From JBFXIE01 sp050176255 (lineage in GTDB: Bacteria > Pseudomonadota > Gammaproteobacteria > Burkholderiales > Burkholderiaceae_C), in NCBI RefSeq assembly GCF_050176255.1, contig NZ_JBFXIE010000040.1: a stretch of 29,879 nucleotides of DNA. One strand, written 5' to 3'. Numbering within the stretch: position 1 is the first letter of the stretch; each line of letters starts with the position of its first letter. Below the pieces are notes generated by a model. That model was not told where the DNA came from. It did no database searches and saw nothing but the letters and a program-made list of their open reading frames with translations. Shown here piece after piece: positions 1-7,850 of this stretch. The position numbers and the translations under genes are program-made.

Positions 1-164
1 TTGCCGGACTGAAAAACGCGGGCGTAGGGCATGGCTGCCTCCGGGTTCTGATGTGGTCCGTAACACTGTATCCATCCGCGGCCCGCACCACAACAGGCCC
101 GGGGCGCGGCCGTGCGGCGGTTTTTCAACCCCTCTGACGTACGCTCACAGGTGTTGACATCTCT

Positions 165-1337
165 TCACACCCCGCGCGCCCGGTCGGCCTTGAACTGCGC
201 CCGAAACTGCGCAAACCGTCCCGCGTCCAGCGCTTCGCGCACCTCGTGCATCAGGTTCAGGTAGTAGTGCAGGTTGTGGATGGTGGTGAGCATGGGCCCC
301 AGCATCTCGCCGCAACGGTCCAGGTGGTGCAGGTAGGCACGGCTGAAACCGCCGCGGCCGCCGTCGTCCCAGCTCACGCCCTCGGTGCCGGCGCAGGCGT
401 GGCAGGTGCAGGTGGTGTCGAGCGGCTGGTGGTCGCTTTTGTGGCGGGCGTTGCGGATCTTCAGGTCGCCGTAGCGGGTGAAGATGGTGCCGTTGCGCGC
501 GTTGCGCGTGGGCATCACGCAGTCGAACATGTCCACGCCCTGGGCCACGCCCTCCACCAGGTCTTCGGGCGTGCCCACGCCCATCAGGTAGCGCGGCTTG
601 TGGACGGGCAGGCGGTGCGGCGTGTGCGCCATGATGCGCAGCATCTCGTCCTTGGGCTCGCCCACGCTCACGCCGCCCACGGCGTAGCCGGGGAAGTCCA
701 TGGCCACCAGCGCATCCAGCGACTCCTGGCGCAGGTGCTCGAACATGCCGCCCTGCACGATGCCGAACAGCGCATTGGGGTTGCCCAGGCGCTCAAATTC
801 GTCCTTGGAGCGCCGCGCCCAGCGCAGGCTCATTTCCATGCTCTTGCGCGCCTCGGCCTCGGTAGTCTTGTGGCCGTTGGTCTCGTAGGGCGTGCATTCG
901 TCGAGCTGCATCACGATGTCGCTGTTGAGCGTGGTCTGGATCTGCATGCTCACCTCGGGCGACATGAACAGCTTGTCGCCGTTGACGGGGCTGGCAAAGT
1001 GCACGCCTTCTTCGGTGATGTTGCGCATGCTGCCCAGGCTCCAGACCTGAAAGCCGCCCGAGTCGGTAAGGATGGGCTTGTCCCACTGCTCAAAGGCATG
1101 CAGGCCACCAAAGCTCTGCATCACATCCAGCCCGGGGCGCATCCACAAATGGAAGGTGTTGCCCAGGATGATCTGCGCGCCCATCTCGTGCAGGCTGCGC
1201 GGCATCACGCCCTTGACGGTGCCGTAGGTGCCCACGGGCATGAAGATGGGCGTTTGCACCACGCCGTGATTGAGCGTGAGGCAGCCGCGGCGGGCGTGGC
1301 TGGACGGGTCGGTGGTGAGCAGGTCGAATTGCAGCAT
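165..1337 (-). CDS. tgt: tRNA-guanine transglycosylase (queuine/preQ1 tRNA-ribosyltransferase)
   Basis: This enzyme exchanges guanine 34 of GUN-anticodon tRNAs (Tyr, His, Asp, Asn) for preQ1 in queuosine synthesis; it is cytosolic. The 390-residue product has the family motifs in order: TDSGGFQ at residues 91-97 with the catalytic-site Asp, a GIVQGG loop near 193, FDCVMPTRNARNG from 271 with the nucleophile Asp 272, and the zinc site C310-C312-C315 with H354 in TTIHN. The stretch between C315 and H354 is 13 residues longer than in E. coli Tgt: a Gly-rich segment (AGTEGVSWDDGGRGGF) replaces three residues. Catalytic and zinc residues are intact, so it should be active. It is divergent from the universal stress gene (about 90 bp between start codons) and no queA, yajC or secD partner lies within the window. 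A tRNA-Tyr substrate gene lies at the other end of the window. Identification is very secure. Confidence 0.97.
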   Translation of the reverse strand: MLQFDLLTTDPSSHARRGCLTLNHGVVQTPIFMPVGTYGTVKGVMPRSLHEMGAQIILGNTFHLWMRPGLDVMQSFGGLHAFEQWDKPILTDSGGFQVWSLGSMRNITEEGVHFASPVNGDKLFMSPEVSMQIQTTLNSDIVMQLDECTPYETNGHKTTEAEARKSMEMSLRWARRSKDEFERLGNPNALFGIVQGGMFEHLRQESLDALVAMDFPGYAVGGVSVGEPKDEMLRIMAHTPHRLPVHKPRYLMGVGTPEDLVEGVAQGVDMFDCVMPTRNARNGTIFTRYGDLKIRNARHKSDHQPLDTTCTCHACAGTEGVSWDDGGRGGFSRAYLHHLDRCGEMLGPMLTTIHNLHYYLNLMHEVREALDAGRFAQFRAQFKADRARGV

Positions 1338-1427
1338 AGGGCGGCGATTGTCCCAGACCGCGCCCCGGCTCCTTTGCGCCCGTCGCTGGCCTACACTGGC
1401 CGCATGTCGTTTTTAAGGGGAAGCAGC

Positions 1428-1913
1428 ATGTTCAGAATATTGATCGCGGTGGATGGCTCGGAGCTGGCGCTGGACGCCGTGCGCCACGGCATTGCGCTGG
1501 TGCGCCGCGGCGGTTTGCAGGCCACGCTGGTGCTGGGCCATGTGCAGGAAGAGGCCTCGCTGATCGAGCTGGCCACGCAGGGGGCGGATGCCGTGGCTGC
1601 CGCCAGCGTCGAGGCGGGCCAGCACCTGATGGCCGCGGCCGTGGCCATGGTGGAGGCCGCGGGCGTGCCCTTTGAGACCGAGATCGGCCTGGGCCCGGTG
1701 GCCGCCACGCTGGTGGACATGGTGGAGCGCTGTGGCTGCGACGCGCTCATCATCGGCGCGCGTGGTCTGGGCGGTCTGCGCGGGGCGCTGCTGGGGTCGG
1801 TGTCGCAGGCACTGGTGCAGCAATGCCCGGTGCCGGTCACCGTGGTCAAGCACGCCGAGCCGCAGGAGCTGCCCGATGACGACGATGACGACATTGAGGA
1901 CGAGGCGGCCTGA
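1428..1913 (+). CDS. universal stress protein, UspA family (ATP-binding type)
   Basis: A 161-residue single-domain Usp. The N-terminus FRILIAVDGSE is the usual first beta strand, and the C-terminal GARGLGGLRGALLGSVS matches the G-x2-G-x9-G-S/T nucleotide-binding signature, so this is the ATP-binding class. The start at 1428 is chosen because AAGGGGA lies 7 bases upstream; an in-frame ATG at 1404 has no ribosome-binding site. The protein ends in a very acidic tail (six Asp in a row, then IEDEAA), coded by a GAC/GAT run and not part of the Usp fold. The gene is monocistronic: divergent from tgt and followed 40 bp later by a strong bidirectional terminator. Which stress or partner it serves cannot be told from sequence. 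Confidence 0.93.
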   Translation: MFRILIAVDGSELALDAVRHGIALVRRGGLQATLVLGHVQEEASLIELATQGADAVAAASVEAGQHLMAAAVAMVEAAGVPFETEIGLGPVAATLVDMVERCGCDALIIGARGLGGLRGALLGSVSQALVQQCPVPVTVVKHAEPQELPDDDDDDIEDEAA

Positions 1914-1952
1914 CGGGGCCTGCAGCCGTCCTGGGTGCAGGGTGTACCCATG

Positions 1953-1979
1953 AAAAAACGGGCCGAAAGGCCCGTTTTT
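1953..1979. terminator. bidirectional intrinsic terminator
   Basis: A perfect 6-bp stem CGGGCC/GGCCCG closed by a GAAA tetraloop is flanked by six A on the left and five T on the right, so it can end transcription from both strands. It lies between the convergent usp gene and the small gene at 2045-2431. Confidence 0.9.
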
Positions 1980-2010
1980 GTTGGTGCATCGACGTGACGA
2001 TATGCTATTG

Positions 2011-2051
2011 AAACAATAGCTGTCAGCGCCCGAAAAACCAGAGCTCAGGCC
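2011..2051 (+). repeat. dispersed Comamonadaceae-type repeat, copy R1 (diverged)
   Basis: It reads CAATAGCTGTCAGCGC, then a diverged centre, then GAGCTCAGGCC; compare copy R4 at 8512-8553, the most canonical. Its right end contains the stop codon of the small minus-strand gene (2045-2047). Its left edge also forms a perfect 7-bp hairpin GCTATTG-AAA-CAATAGC at 2004-2020. Confidence 0.6.
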
Positions 2052-2431
2052 GCTTTTTTCCATTGATACGGCTGGCGCTGCAGCTTGCCGTGCGGCAGGC
2101 TGGCCAGGCGCGTGAACAGGCGCCGGCAGTAGCCGCTGATCCACAGGCATTTGTTGAGCTCTTCCACCGGCAGCGGGCCCGAGACGACGACGATGTCATT
2201 GGCCTCGTCCAGCGCCCCGGCGGCGCGCAGGCGGCGGCGCTGGTGCATGGCCCACGACTGGATGCGCGCCGGGCTGCCGTGCTGGTGCATCTGGCCGGTG
2301 TGCTGGTCGAAGGCGATGGCCACGGTGTCGGTCTTGAGCTTGAAGCGGCGCTCGCCCGTGACGGCGCTGGGCTGCTCGCGCATGTCGTACAGGTAATAGC
2401 TTCCGGCTTTGAGCTGGTATTGCAGATCCAT
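2045..2431 (-). CDS. hypothetical protein, 128 aa
   Basis: I do not recognise a family. The start at 2431 (MDLQYQLKAGSYYLYDMRE) is preferred over upstream starts because GGAGGA lies 8 bases before it. The product is soluble, with no signal peptide or membrane segment. It has a beta-rich N-terminal half with many Thr, Val and Gln, and an Arg-rich C-terminal half ending in KKAA. Two Cys, in CLWISGYC, are 8 residues apart. Codon use and GC content match the neighbours. The stop codon falls inside repeat copy R1, so the repeat may have set the C-terminus. It stands alone: convergent with usp, and 220 bp downstream of pldA on the same strand. Confidence 0.75.
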   Translation of the reverse strand: MDLQYQLKAGSYYLYDMREQPSAVTGERRFKLKTDTVAIAFDQHTGQMHQHGSPARIQSWAMHQRRRLRAAGALDEANDIVVVSGPLPVEELNKCLWISGYCRRLFTRLASLPHGKLQRQPYQWKKAA

Positions 2432-2515
2432 AGTGTTCGTCCTCCGGGCTGCATTGTTGCGGGCATTCATGACGACGAAGGCCGGAACATCGGGTGAAAC
2501 CGGCGCCTTATCGGC

Positions 2516-2546
2516 CCCAGACTGGCGCGCACGCCGATAGTCTGGG
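2516..2546. repeat. inverted repeat between pldA and the 128-aa gene
   Basis: CCCAGACT (2516-2523) and AGTCTGGG (2539-2546) form a perfect 8-bp stem with a 15-base GC-rich loop. No T-run follows on either strand, so a simple intrinsic terminator is unlikely. The related direct copies CCTTATCGGCC and CCTTATCGCCA flank it. Function unknown. Confidence 0.45.
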
Positions 2547-2651
2547 CCTTATCGCCACCCGGCGGTCGATAGCCAGGCCGGTGCCTGCGATTGTGTGTCG
2601 GCGCCGCAGGTGCCTCAAGTCACGCAGCGGGCCAAACGGTAACGGCGTGTG

Positions 2652-3896
2652 TCAAAAGTCCACCAGACTCAGCCCTACGCTGAGCACGGTGCGCTTGCGG
2701 TTGTAGTCGATCAGGCTGTCGCCATAGCCCGAAAACAGCTGCGTGTGCAGGCGCAGATTGGTGCGATCGCCCGCCAGGCTGGTGCCCAGGCTGCGCAGCC
2801 ATTCCAGCCGGACTGAGCCGCGCGCGGTGGTGCCGAGCGAGTGGCGCGCAGTCAGCGCCAGTGTGTCGTCGGGGCTGGGGCTCCACGATACGGCGAGCTC
2901 TGCGCGGCCGATGTAGTTGCTGATGCCGGGGTTGTCATCGTCGGCCGCGTCTTCGGGCAGGCGCTTCCAGATGCGGCCGGTGACGCGCCAGCGGTCGTCC
3001 AGCTCCATGCCGCTCATCAGGTAGATGCGGTTCCAGCTGCGCGACAGCGGCAGGCTCTGTCCGTTGGACTGGTGCACCAGGCCGATGCCGCCATAGCGCC
3101 AGCGCCAGCCGCCGGGCAGCGCGATGTCGGTGGGCAAGACGTACATCACCTCTGGCTCATGGTCGGTGTTGCGAAACGGCCGCGACAGTGACGGGCTGAA
3201 CACCTGCCAGTACGACTGCTGGGTGTAGCCAAACCACAGCGAGTCGCGCCGATGCGGGTCGCCGCGCGTGAGCAGGTCGTGCGCAATCTTGGTGCGCACT
3301 GACAGCTGCAGCCGCATCTCGGTGTTGCGGTAGTCGCGGACGGTGGTGGCATTGTTCAGGGGGTTGCCCGACGTGGGCTGGCGGTTCACGTTGTCGGCCC
3401 GTGTGACGGAAATGCTCATGGGCCGATAACCGCGAAAACGCAGCGCGCCGCAGTCGGTGCCGGGCTCCAGCTCCCAAAAGCGCGACAGGGTGGTGTAGCC
3501 GTTGCCGCGGCAGCCGTCGCCGGGCGGCTCGTTGCCGGCGGCCGGGGTGGCCATCGGCGCAGCGGCAAGGCTTGGGGCCGCAAGGCTCGCCGCTGCCGGG
3601 GCGGGCGCTGCAACGGACGGTGCGCCAGTCGGGCTCTCGGCCACCGCCGCTGGGGCGCTGGCCGTGGCCGGGGGCGCCTGCCAGAGCTGTGCCTGCGCCT
3701 GCGCCCGTGCTTGCGCCTGCGCCCATTGGTCAAAGCAGGTCAGGCGCGCCTGCGGGTCGGCCGTCAGGGCGGCGCATTGGCGCCAGCCCGCCGCGCTGTC
3801 GCCGCCCTGGCCGGGGGTTGGGCGGTCTGCACCTTGCGCCAGGCAGGCCAGCGGCAGCGCGGCGCCCAGCAGGCTGGCGATGCGCAGGCGCGTCAT
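2652..3896 (-). CDS. pldA: outer membrane phospholipase A1 (OMPLA)
   Basis: PldA is a calcium-dependent 12-strand outer-membrane barrel that cleaves phospholipids appearing in the outer leaflet. This 414-residue product starts at 3896 with a Sec signal (MTRLRIASLLGAALPLACLAQG). A long Ala/Pro/Gln-rich linker follows (about residues 55-120, including QAQARAQAQAQ), then the barrel domain. The barrel carries the catalytic His-Ser pair in VHQSNGQSLPLSRSWNR (HxS followed by Asn) and ends in a C-terminal Phe as outer-membrane proteins do. The mature N-terminal region with two Cys and the low-complexity linker is longer than in E. coli PldA (289 aa). The linker DNA at about 3688-3724 is a hexanucleotide TGCGCC repeat that could vary in length. 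The start overlaps the upstream lipoprotein stop by 4 bp (ATGA), suggesting translational coupling. Confidence 0.92.
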   Translation of the reverse strand: MTRLRIASLLGAALPLACLAQGADRPTPGQGGDSAAGWRQCAALTADPQARLTCFDQWAQAQARAQAQAQLWQAPPATASAPAAVAESPTGAPSVAAPAPAAASLAAPSLAAAPMATPAAGNEPPGDGCRGNGYTTLSRFWELEPGTDCGALRFRGYRPMSISVTRADNVNRQPTSGNPLNNATTVRDYRNTEMRLQLSVRTKIAHDLLTRGDPHRRDSLWFGYTQQSYWQVFSPSLSRPFRNTDHEPEVMYVLPTDIALPGGWRWRYGGIGLVHQSNGQSLPLSRSWNRIYLMSGMELDDRWRVTGRIWKRLPEDAADDDNPGISNYIGRAELAVSWSPSPDDTLALTARHSLGTTARGSVRLEWLRSLGTSLAGDRTNLRLHTQLFSGYGDSLIDYNRKRTVLSVGLSLVDF

Positions 3897-4342
3897 GGCA
3901 GCTTGCGCAGCGTGAAGGCGAACGGGCGGTCGGCCTCGTCGGTCCATTCGCCGCGGATCTGGCGGGCGCAGCTGCCGGGCACCACTTCGCCGTCCCAGTT
4001 GCCGCTGACGCGCGTGCCGTCGCGCGACTCTTCCAGGGTCACCCGGCCCTGGTGCACGTCGCCCACCACCACGGCAGAAAACCCGGGCCGGTGGATGAAG
4101 CCCTTCACGGTGCCGTCCCACTCGGGGTGAGGCTTCAGGTCCAGCACCACCGGGCCGCGCTGGCCGGGCATGTCGGCCTGCCAGCGGCCGACCAGCTCGG
4201 GCTGCTCCATCTGCGCGGGGGTGGGGCAGGCGGGGCGCGTGGTGATTGCTGCGCCTGCGGTGCCTGGCGAATCAGGGCCAAACTGGGCGCAAGCGCTTAT
4301 AAAGCAAGCGCTGGCAGCTATCAAAAGTGTAGTTTTAAGCAT
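3893..4342 (-). CDS. small lipoprotein, function unknown
   Basis: A 149-residue protein with a type II signal peptide: MLKTTLLIAASACFISAC, with lipobox ISAC and Cys18 as the predicted lipid-modified residue. The mature part is a small beta-rich domain (WQADMPGQ, VVLDLKPHPEWDGTVKG, VTLEESRDGTRVSGNWDGE). It resembles domains that weigh substrate or ligand, but I recognise no named family. Two Cys remain in the mature part (PACPTP and GSCARQ) and may form a disulfide. Residues 7-18 are encoded by copy R2 of the dispersed repeat. The start is 6 bp beyond the rep stop and the stop overlaps pldA by 4 bp, so it is probably co-expressed with pldA and both act at the outer membrane. No clear Shine-Dalgarno is visible. 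Confidence 0.85.
   Translation of the reverse strand: MLKTTLLIAASACFISACAQFGPDSPGTAGAAITTRPACPTPAQMEQPELVGRWQADMPGQRGPVVLDLKPHPEWDGTVKGFIHRPGFSAVVVGDVHQGRVTLEESRDGTRVSGNWDGEVVPGSCARQIRGEWTDEADRPFAFTLRKLP
4284..4326 (-). repeat. dispersed repeat, copy R2, inside lipoprotein signal peptide
   Basis: On the minus strand it reads TTTTGATAGCTGCCAGCGCT, then TGCTTTATAAGCGCTTGC. Both palindrome arms (AGCGCT-AGCGCT) are intact. It encodes LIAASACFISAC of the lipoprotein. Confidence 0.85.
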
Positions 4343-4348
4343 CGATGT

Positions 4349-6418
4349 TCAGGGCGGTGTGCTGGCGGCGGCCTGGGCCTTGGCGGCAAATTCGGCGCGC
4401 AGCTGGCGCAGTTTTTCGCGCGGGTCTTCGCGGCTGGTGGCGGCGTCCAGCTGCATTTCGGCAATGAAGCGGCTGGGCTGGGCGGCCACCATCTCGCGGC
4501 CCTTTTTGCGCTTTTTGGTCCAGCTGACGGCCAGCGTGCGCTGGGCGCGGGTGATGCCCACGTACATCAGCCGGCGCTCTTCCTGCAGGCGGGCGGCAAT
4601 GTCGTCGGTTACCTTTTGCTGGCGGCCCTCGTCATCGTCGAGCTTGAAGGGCAGCATGCCCTCGGTCACGCCCGCCAGGATGACGTGCGGCCATTCCAGG
4701 CCCTTGCTGGCGTGCAGGGTGGACAGCACCACCATGTCCTGGTCTTGCTCGCGGTCGGCAATGGTGGACAGCAGCGCGATGGTCTGGGCCACTTCCAGCA
4801 GGCTTTTGGTGGCGGCCTGGGTGGTGGCACCGGCGCTGTCGTCGATCTGCCCGCCCGCGCGCTGGGCCATCCAGTCGCAAAACTCCAGCACATTGCTCCA
4901 GCGCGCGGCGGCTACCTTTTCGCTGTCTTCGCTGTCGTAGATATGCTGCTCGTAGCCTATTTCTTTCAGCCAGTCGGCCAGAAACGCGCGCGCGGCCTCA
5001 TGGCCGTGGGTGTGGCGGGCGCGGTGCTCCAGGTCGTTGATGGTGCGGCCAAACTCCAGCAGCCCCTCCAGGCCGCGCTTGGGAATCACGGCGGGTAGCA
5101 TGGCGTTGAACAGCGCGCCGAACATGCTTTGCTTGTGCTGGGTGGCAAATTCGCCCAGGGCGCCCAGCGTGGTGTGGCCTATGCCGCGGCGCGGGCTGGT
5201 CACCGCGCGCAAAAACGCCGGGTCGTCATCATTGTTGATCCACAGGCGGAACCAGGCGCACAGGTCGCGGATTTCGGCGCGGTCAAAAAAACTGGTGCCG
5301 CCTGACACTTTGTACGGAATATTGGCCTTGCGCAGGGCTTTCTCGAACGGCTTGGCCTGGTGGTTGGCGCGGTACAGGATGGCAAAGCTCTTCCAGGCCG
5401 GAGGCGGGTTGGCCGCGGCGCGCAGGCTTTGGATGCGGGCCACGGCGCGTTCGGCCTCGTGCTCTTCGTTGTCGCAGTCCACCACGCGCACGGGCTCGCC
5501 CTCGCCCAGTTCGCTGAACAGCGTCTTGGGAAACAGCTTGGGGTTGGGCCCGATGACGTGGTTGGCCGCGCGCAGGATGGCGCTGGTGGAGCGGTAGTTC
5601 TGCTCCAGCTTGATGACCTTGAGCTGCGGAAAGTCCTGCGGCAGTTTTTTCAGGTTGTCCAGCGTGGCGCCGCGCCAGCCGTAGATGCTCTGGTCGTCGT
5701 CGCCCACGGCGGTGAAGCGGGCGCGCTCGCCCACCAGAAATTTGAGCAGCTCGTACTGCGTGGCGTTGGTGTCCTGGTATTCGTCCACCAGCACATGGCC
5801 CAGCAGGCGCTGCCACTTCTCGCGCACTTCGGGGTGCTGGCGCAGCAGGCGCATGGGCATGCCGATCAGGTCATCAAAGTCCACGCTCTGGTAGGCGCTC
5901 AGGCGCTCCTCGTAGCGCTGCATGATCAGGGCGATGCTGCGCTCGTGGTCGTCCTTGGCCAGTGCCAGCGCCTTGCGCGCGTCCCAGCCCTGGTTCTTCC
6001 AGGCGCTGATGGTCCACTGCCACTGGCGCGCGGTGGCCAGGTCGGTGGTGCCGCCTGCGCAGTCCTTCAGGATGCCGGTCACATCGTCCTGGTCCAGGAT
6101 GCTGAAAGACGGCTTGAGGCCCAGCACATGCCCGTCCTCGCGCACCATGCGCACGCCCAGCGCGTGGAAGGTGCACACCAGCACGTCTTTGGCGGCGCGG
6201 CCGATCAGCCCGGTGGCGCGCTCGCGCATCTCGGCCGCGGCCTTGTTGGTGAAGGTGATGGCGGCAATGCGCCGGGGCGCAAGACCCGTCTCGATCAGCC
6301 GCGCGACCTTGTGCGTGATCACCCGCGTCTTGCCCGAGCCCGCGCCCGCCAGCACCAGGCACGGGCCTTCGGTGTAATGCACTGCCTGGAGCTGGGCGAG
6401 GTTGAGACCTGCGGACAT
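4349..6418 (-). CDS. rep: ATP-dependent DNA helicase Rep (UvrD/Rep superfamily 1)
   Basis: A 689-residue 3'-5' SF1A helicase that supports fork progression and restart. Walker A AGAGSGKT is at 24-31, then TFTNKAAAEM (motif Ia), DEYQDTN (Walker B), GDDDQSIYGWRGA (motif III) and LEQNYRSTSAILRAAN (motif IV). Late in the chain are STLHASKGLEWPHV (motif V) and YVGITRAQRTL (motif VI). The sequence tracks E. coli Rep more closely than UvrD throughout (e.g. FSELGEGEPVRVVDCDNEEHEAE and PYKVSGGTSFFDRAEIRDL). The start at 6418 gives the standard N-terminus LNLAQLQAVHYTEGPC; reading upstream yields non-native sequence. It is divergent from the AEC transporter and leads the lipoprotein-pldA cluster with a 6-bp gap. 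PriA, the other replication-restart helicase, is 2.2 kb away. Confidence 0.95.
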   Translation of the reverse strand: MSAGLNLAQLQAVHYTEGPCLVLAGAGSGKTRVITHKVARLIETGLAPRRIAAITFTNKAAAEMRERATGLIGRAAKDVLVCTFHALGVRMVREDGHVLGLKPSFSILDQDDVTGILKDCAGGTTDLATARQWQWTISAWKNQGWDARKALALAKDDHERSIALIMQRYEERLSAYQSVDFDDLIGMPMRLLRQHPEVREKWQRLLGHVLVDEYQDTNATQYELLKFLVGERARFTAVGDDDQSIYGWRGATLDNLKKLPQDFPQLKVIKLEQNYRSTSAILRAANHVIGPNPKLFPKTLFSELGEGEPVRVVDCDNEEHEAERAVARIQSLRAAANPPPAWKSFAILYRANHQAKPFEKALRKANIPYKVSGGTSFFDRAEIRDLCAWFRLWINNDDDPAFLRAVTSPRRGIGHTTLGALGEFATQHKQSMFGALFNAMLPAVIPKRGLEGLLEFGRTINDLEHRARHTHGHEAARAFLADWLKEIGYEQHIYDSEDSEKVAAARWSNVLEFCDWMAQRAGGQIDDSAGATTQAATKSLLEVAQTIALLSTIADREQDQDMVVLSTLHASKGLEWPHVILAGVTEGMLPFKLDDDEGRQQKVTDDIAARLQEERRLMYVGITRAQRTLAVSWTKKRKKGREMVAAQPSRFIAEMQLDAATSREDPREKLRQLRAEFAAKAQAAASTPP

Positions 6419-6562
6419 GGGGTGGGTTTGCGCGGAGGGCGACGGAAAGTGCCGCAGAAAGTGCCGATGAGAGGCTGCGGGAAACAGCGCGCAATGATAC
6501 CGGCGCCGCCCGGCGTCCACCCACGCGGCCCAGTGCTTGCGGAGGGCGCCACAATCGCGCCC

Positions 6563-7537
6563 GTGCTGTCCGTCTTGCTGATCACCTTTCCTTTCTTCGC
6601 CCTGGTGCTGTGCGGCTACCTGGCCACGCGCGCCGGGGCGCTGCCGGTGGCCGCCATCGGCGGGCTGAACAGCTTTGTGCTGTACTTTGCGCTGCCCGCC
6701 ATGCTGTACCGCTTTGGCGCGCAAACGCCCATCGCCCAGCTGCTGGACCCGGCTGCGGCGGGCGTCTATCTGCTGTGCGCGCTGATCATGGTGGGGGGCA
6801 CGGTGGCCCTGACGCTGCGGCGCCGGGGCTGGAACGACGCGGCCTTTGGCGCGCTGGTGGCCGCCTTTCCCAACTCCGGCTTCATGGGCGTGCCGCTGCT
6901 GGTGGCGCTGCTGGGCGAGCACAGCGCCGGCACCGTCATCCTGACCCTGGCGGTGGACATGGTCATCACCACATCGCTGTGCATCGCCTTGTCGCGCCTG
7001 GGCGGCGGGGGCGACAACGGCGCGGATGGCGGGGGTGCCCACGGTGTGGGCGTGGCGCTGCGCAACGCGCTGCGCGGCATGGCCGCCAACCCCATGCCCT
7101 GGTCCATCGTGTTGGGCGGCGTGGCGTCGGCCCTGCAGTGGCAACTGCCCGAACCCGTGGACAAAACCCTGGCCATGCTGGCGGGCGCGGCGTCGCCCGT
7201 GGCGCTGTTCACCATCGGCGCGGTGCTGGCGCGGTCGCAAATGAACCAGCATGAATACGTGCCGCCCGGCCAGTACGTGCCCATTGCGCTGGCCAAGCTC
7301 ATCGCGCACCCGCTGCTGGTGTGGTGCGTGGGGCGTGCCGCCGTCGCACTGGGGTTTCAGATCACGCCTTTCACCCTGACCGTGCTGGTGCTGCTGGCCG
7401 CACTGCCCAGCGCCAGCAACGTGGCGCTGCTGGTCGAGCGTTTCGGCGCCCACGGCGGGCGCGTGGCGCGCGTCATTCTGGTGAGTACGGCGCTGGCGTT
7501 CTTGAGCTTCTCTGCCGCAGTGGCGCTGATGACCTGA
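6563..7537 (+). CDS. AEC-family (auxin efflux carrier-like) transporter
   Basis: An inner-membrane permease of about 324 residues and ten membrane segments. The N-terminal helix LLITFPFFALVLCGYLATRAG, then LPAMLYRFGA, AFPNSGFMGVPLLVALLG and the C-terminal half (ALAKLIAHPLLVW, LAALPSASNVALLVERFG) are typical of the AEC family, which exports or imports organic anions such as malonate or malate. The substrate cannot be predicted. A GTG at 6563 fits the usual N-terminus; an in-frame ATG at 6494 would add 23 non-conserved residues. Divergent from rep; no regulator or catabolic partner adjoins it. A diverged copy of the dispersed repeat (R3) lies directly behind the stop. Confidence 0.9.
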   Translation: MLSVLLITFPFFALVLCGYLATRAGALPVAAIGGLNSFVLYFALPAMLYRFGAQTPIAQLLDPAAAGVYLLCALIMVGGTVALTLRRRGWNDAAFGALVAAFPNSGFMGVPLLVALLGEHSAGTVILTLAVDMVITTSLCIALSRLGGGGDNGADGGGAHGVGVALRNALRGMAANPMPWSIVLGGVASALQWQLPEPVDKTLAMLAGAASPVALFTIGAVLARSQMNQHEYVPPGQYVPIALAKLIAHPLLVWCVGRAAVALGFQITPFTLTVLVLLAALPSASNVALLVERFGAHGGRVARVILVSTALAFLSFSAAVALMT

Positions 7538-7545
7538 GCGCTTTG

Positions 7546-7586
7546 TTTTTGATAGCTGGTGGCGCCCGGTTGACAAGGGCTTATGG
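7546..7586 (+). repeat. dispersed repeat, copy R3 (diverged)
   Basis: TTTTTGATAGCTGGTGGCGC, then GACAAGGGCTTATGGG. The left half is canonical; the right half has drifted. It lies 8 bp past the AEC transporter stop. Confidence 0.65.
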
Positions 7587-7616
7587 GAAAAATCCAGCAC
7601 ATGAATGGGGTCGTAT

Positions 7617-7651
7617 CAATGGGGGCGGATTCCCGTTTCCTGTCGCCGCAG
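7617..7651 (+). repeat. left direct repeat flanking the PEP-CTERM gene
   Basis: CAATGGGGGCGGATTCC matches 8465-8481 at 16 of 17 positions. The next 18 bases (GTTTCCTGTCGCCGCAG) also align with the right copy with transition differences and one or two indels. Confidence 0.6.
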
Positions 7652-7850
7652 TGTCGATCCGCTTTACACCTGTGCCTCTTTGGGCGGGGTGGGGGCTTGT
7701 TGCAATACCTGCAAGTGTTTGATCTGTAACGAATCGAACCAGTCTGCGACCGTATGGCATGCAATGTGCTTGATTGCGCCTGTGCCCACAGCCGCCGTGC
7801 TGAACCGATCCACGGGCACTCATTCATCTCAACAAGCACCAGGAAGTCCC

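Larger units (their letters stand above)
7538..7850. other. 313-bp gene-free stretch upstream of the PEP-CTERM gene
   Basis: It holds repeat copy R3 (7546-7586) and the left direct repeat (7617-7651), and presumably the promoter of the PEP-CTERM gene, though I see no convincing -35/-10 pair. The remainder (about 7655-7840) has lower GC than the flanks and no supported gene. Confidence 0.6.

Noticed and set aside
1..164. Possible gene end or terminator left of tgt
   Set aside because: The first 12 bases could be the end of a gene cut by the window, but nothing supports it; the GC-rich run before the five T at 121-125 does not form a clean stem.
246..1913. Long plus-strand frame fused to the universal stress gene
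   Set aside because: The first 390 codons are antisense to tgt, with Ala/His/Val-rich low-complexity translation typical of high-GC shadows; only the part from 1428 is a real protein.
3572..5098. Plus-strand open frame of 508 codons over lipoprotein and rep
   Set aside because: Antisense to well-supported genes; translation resembles no protein and is compositionally biased.
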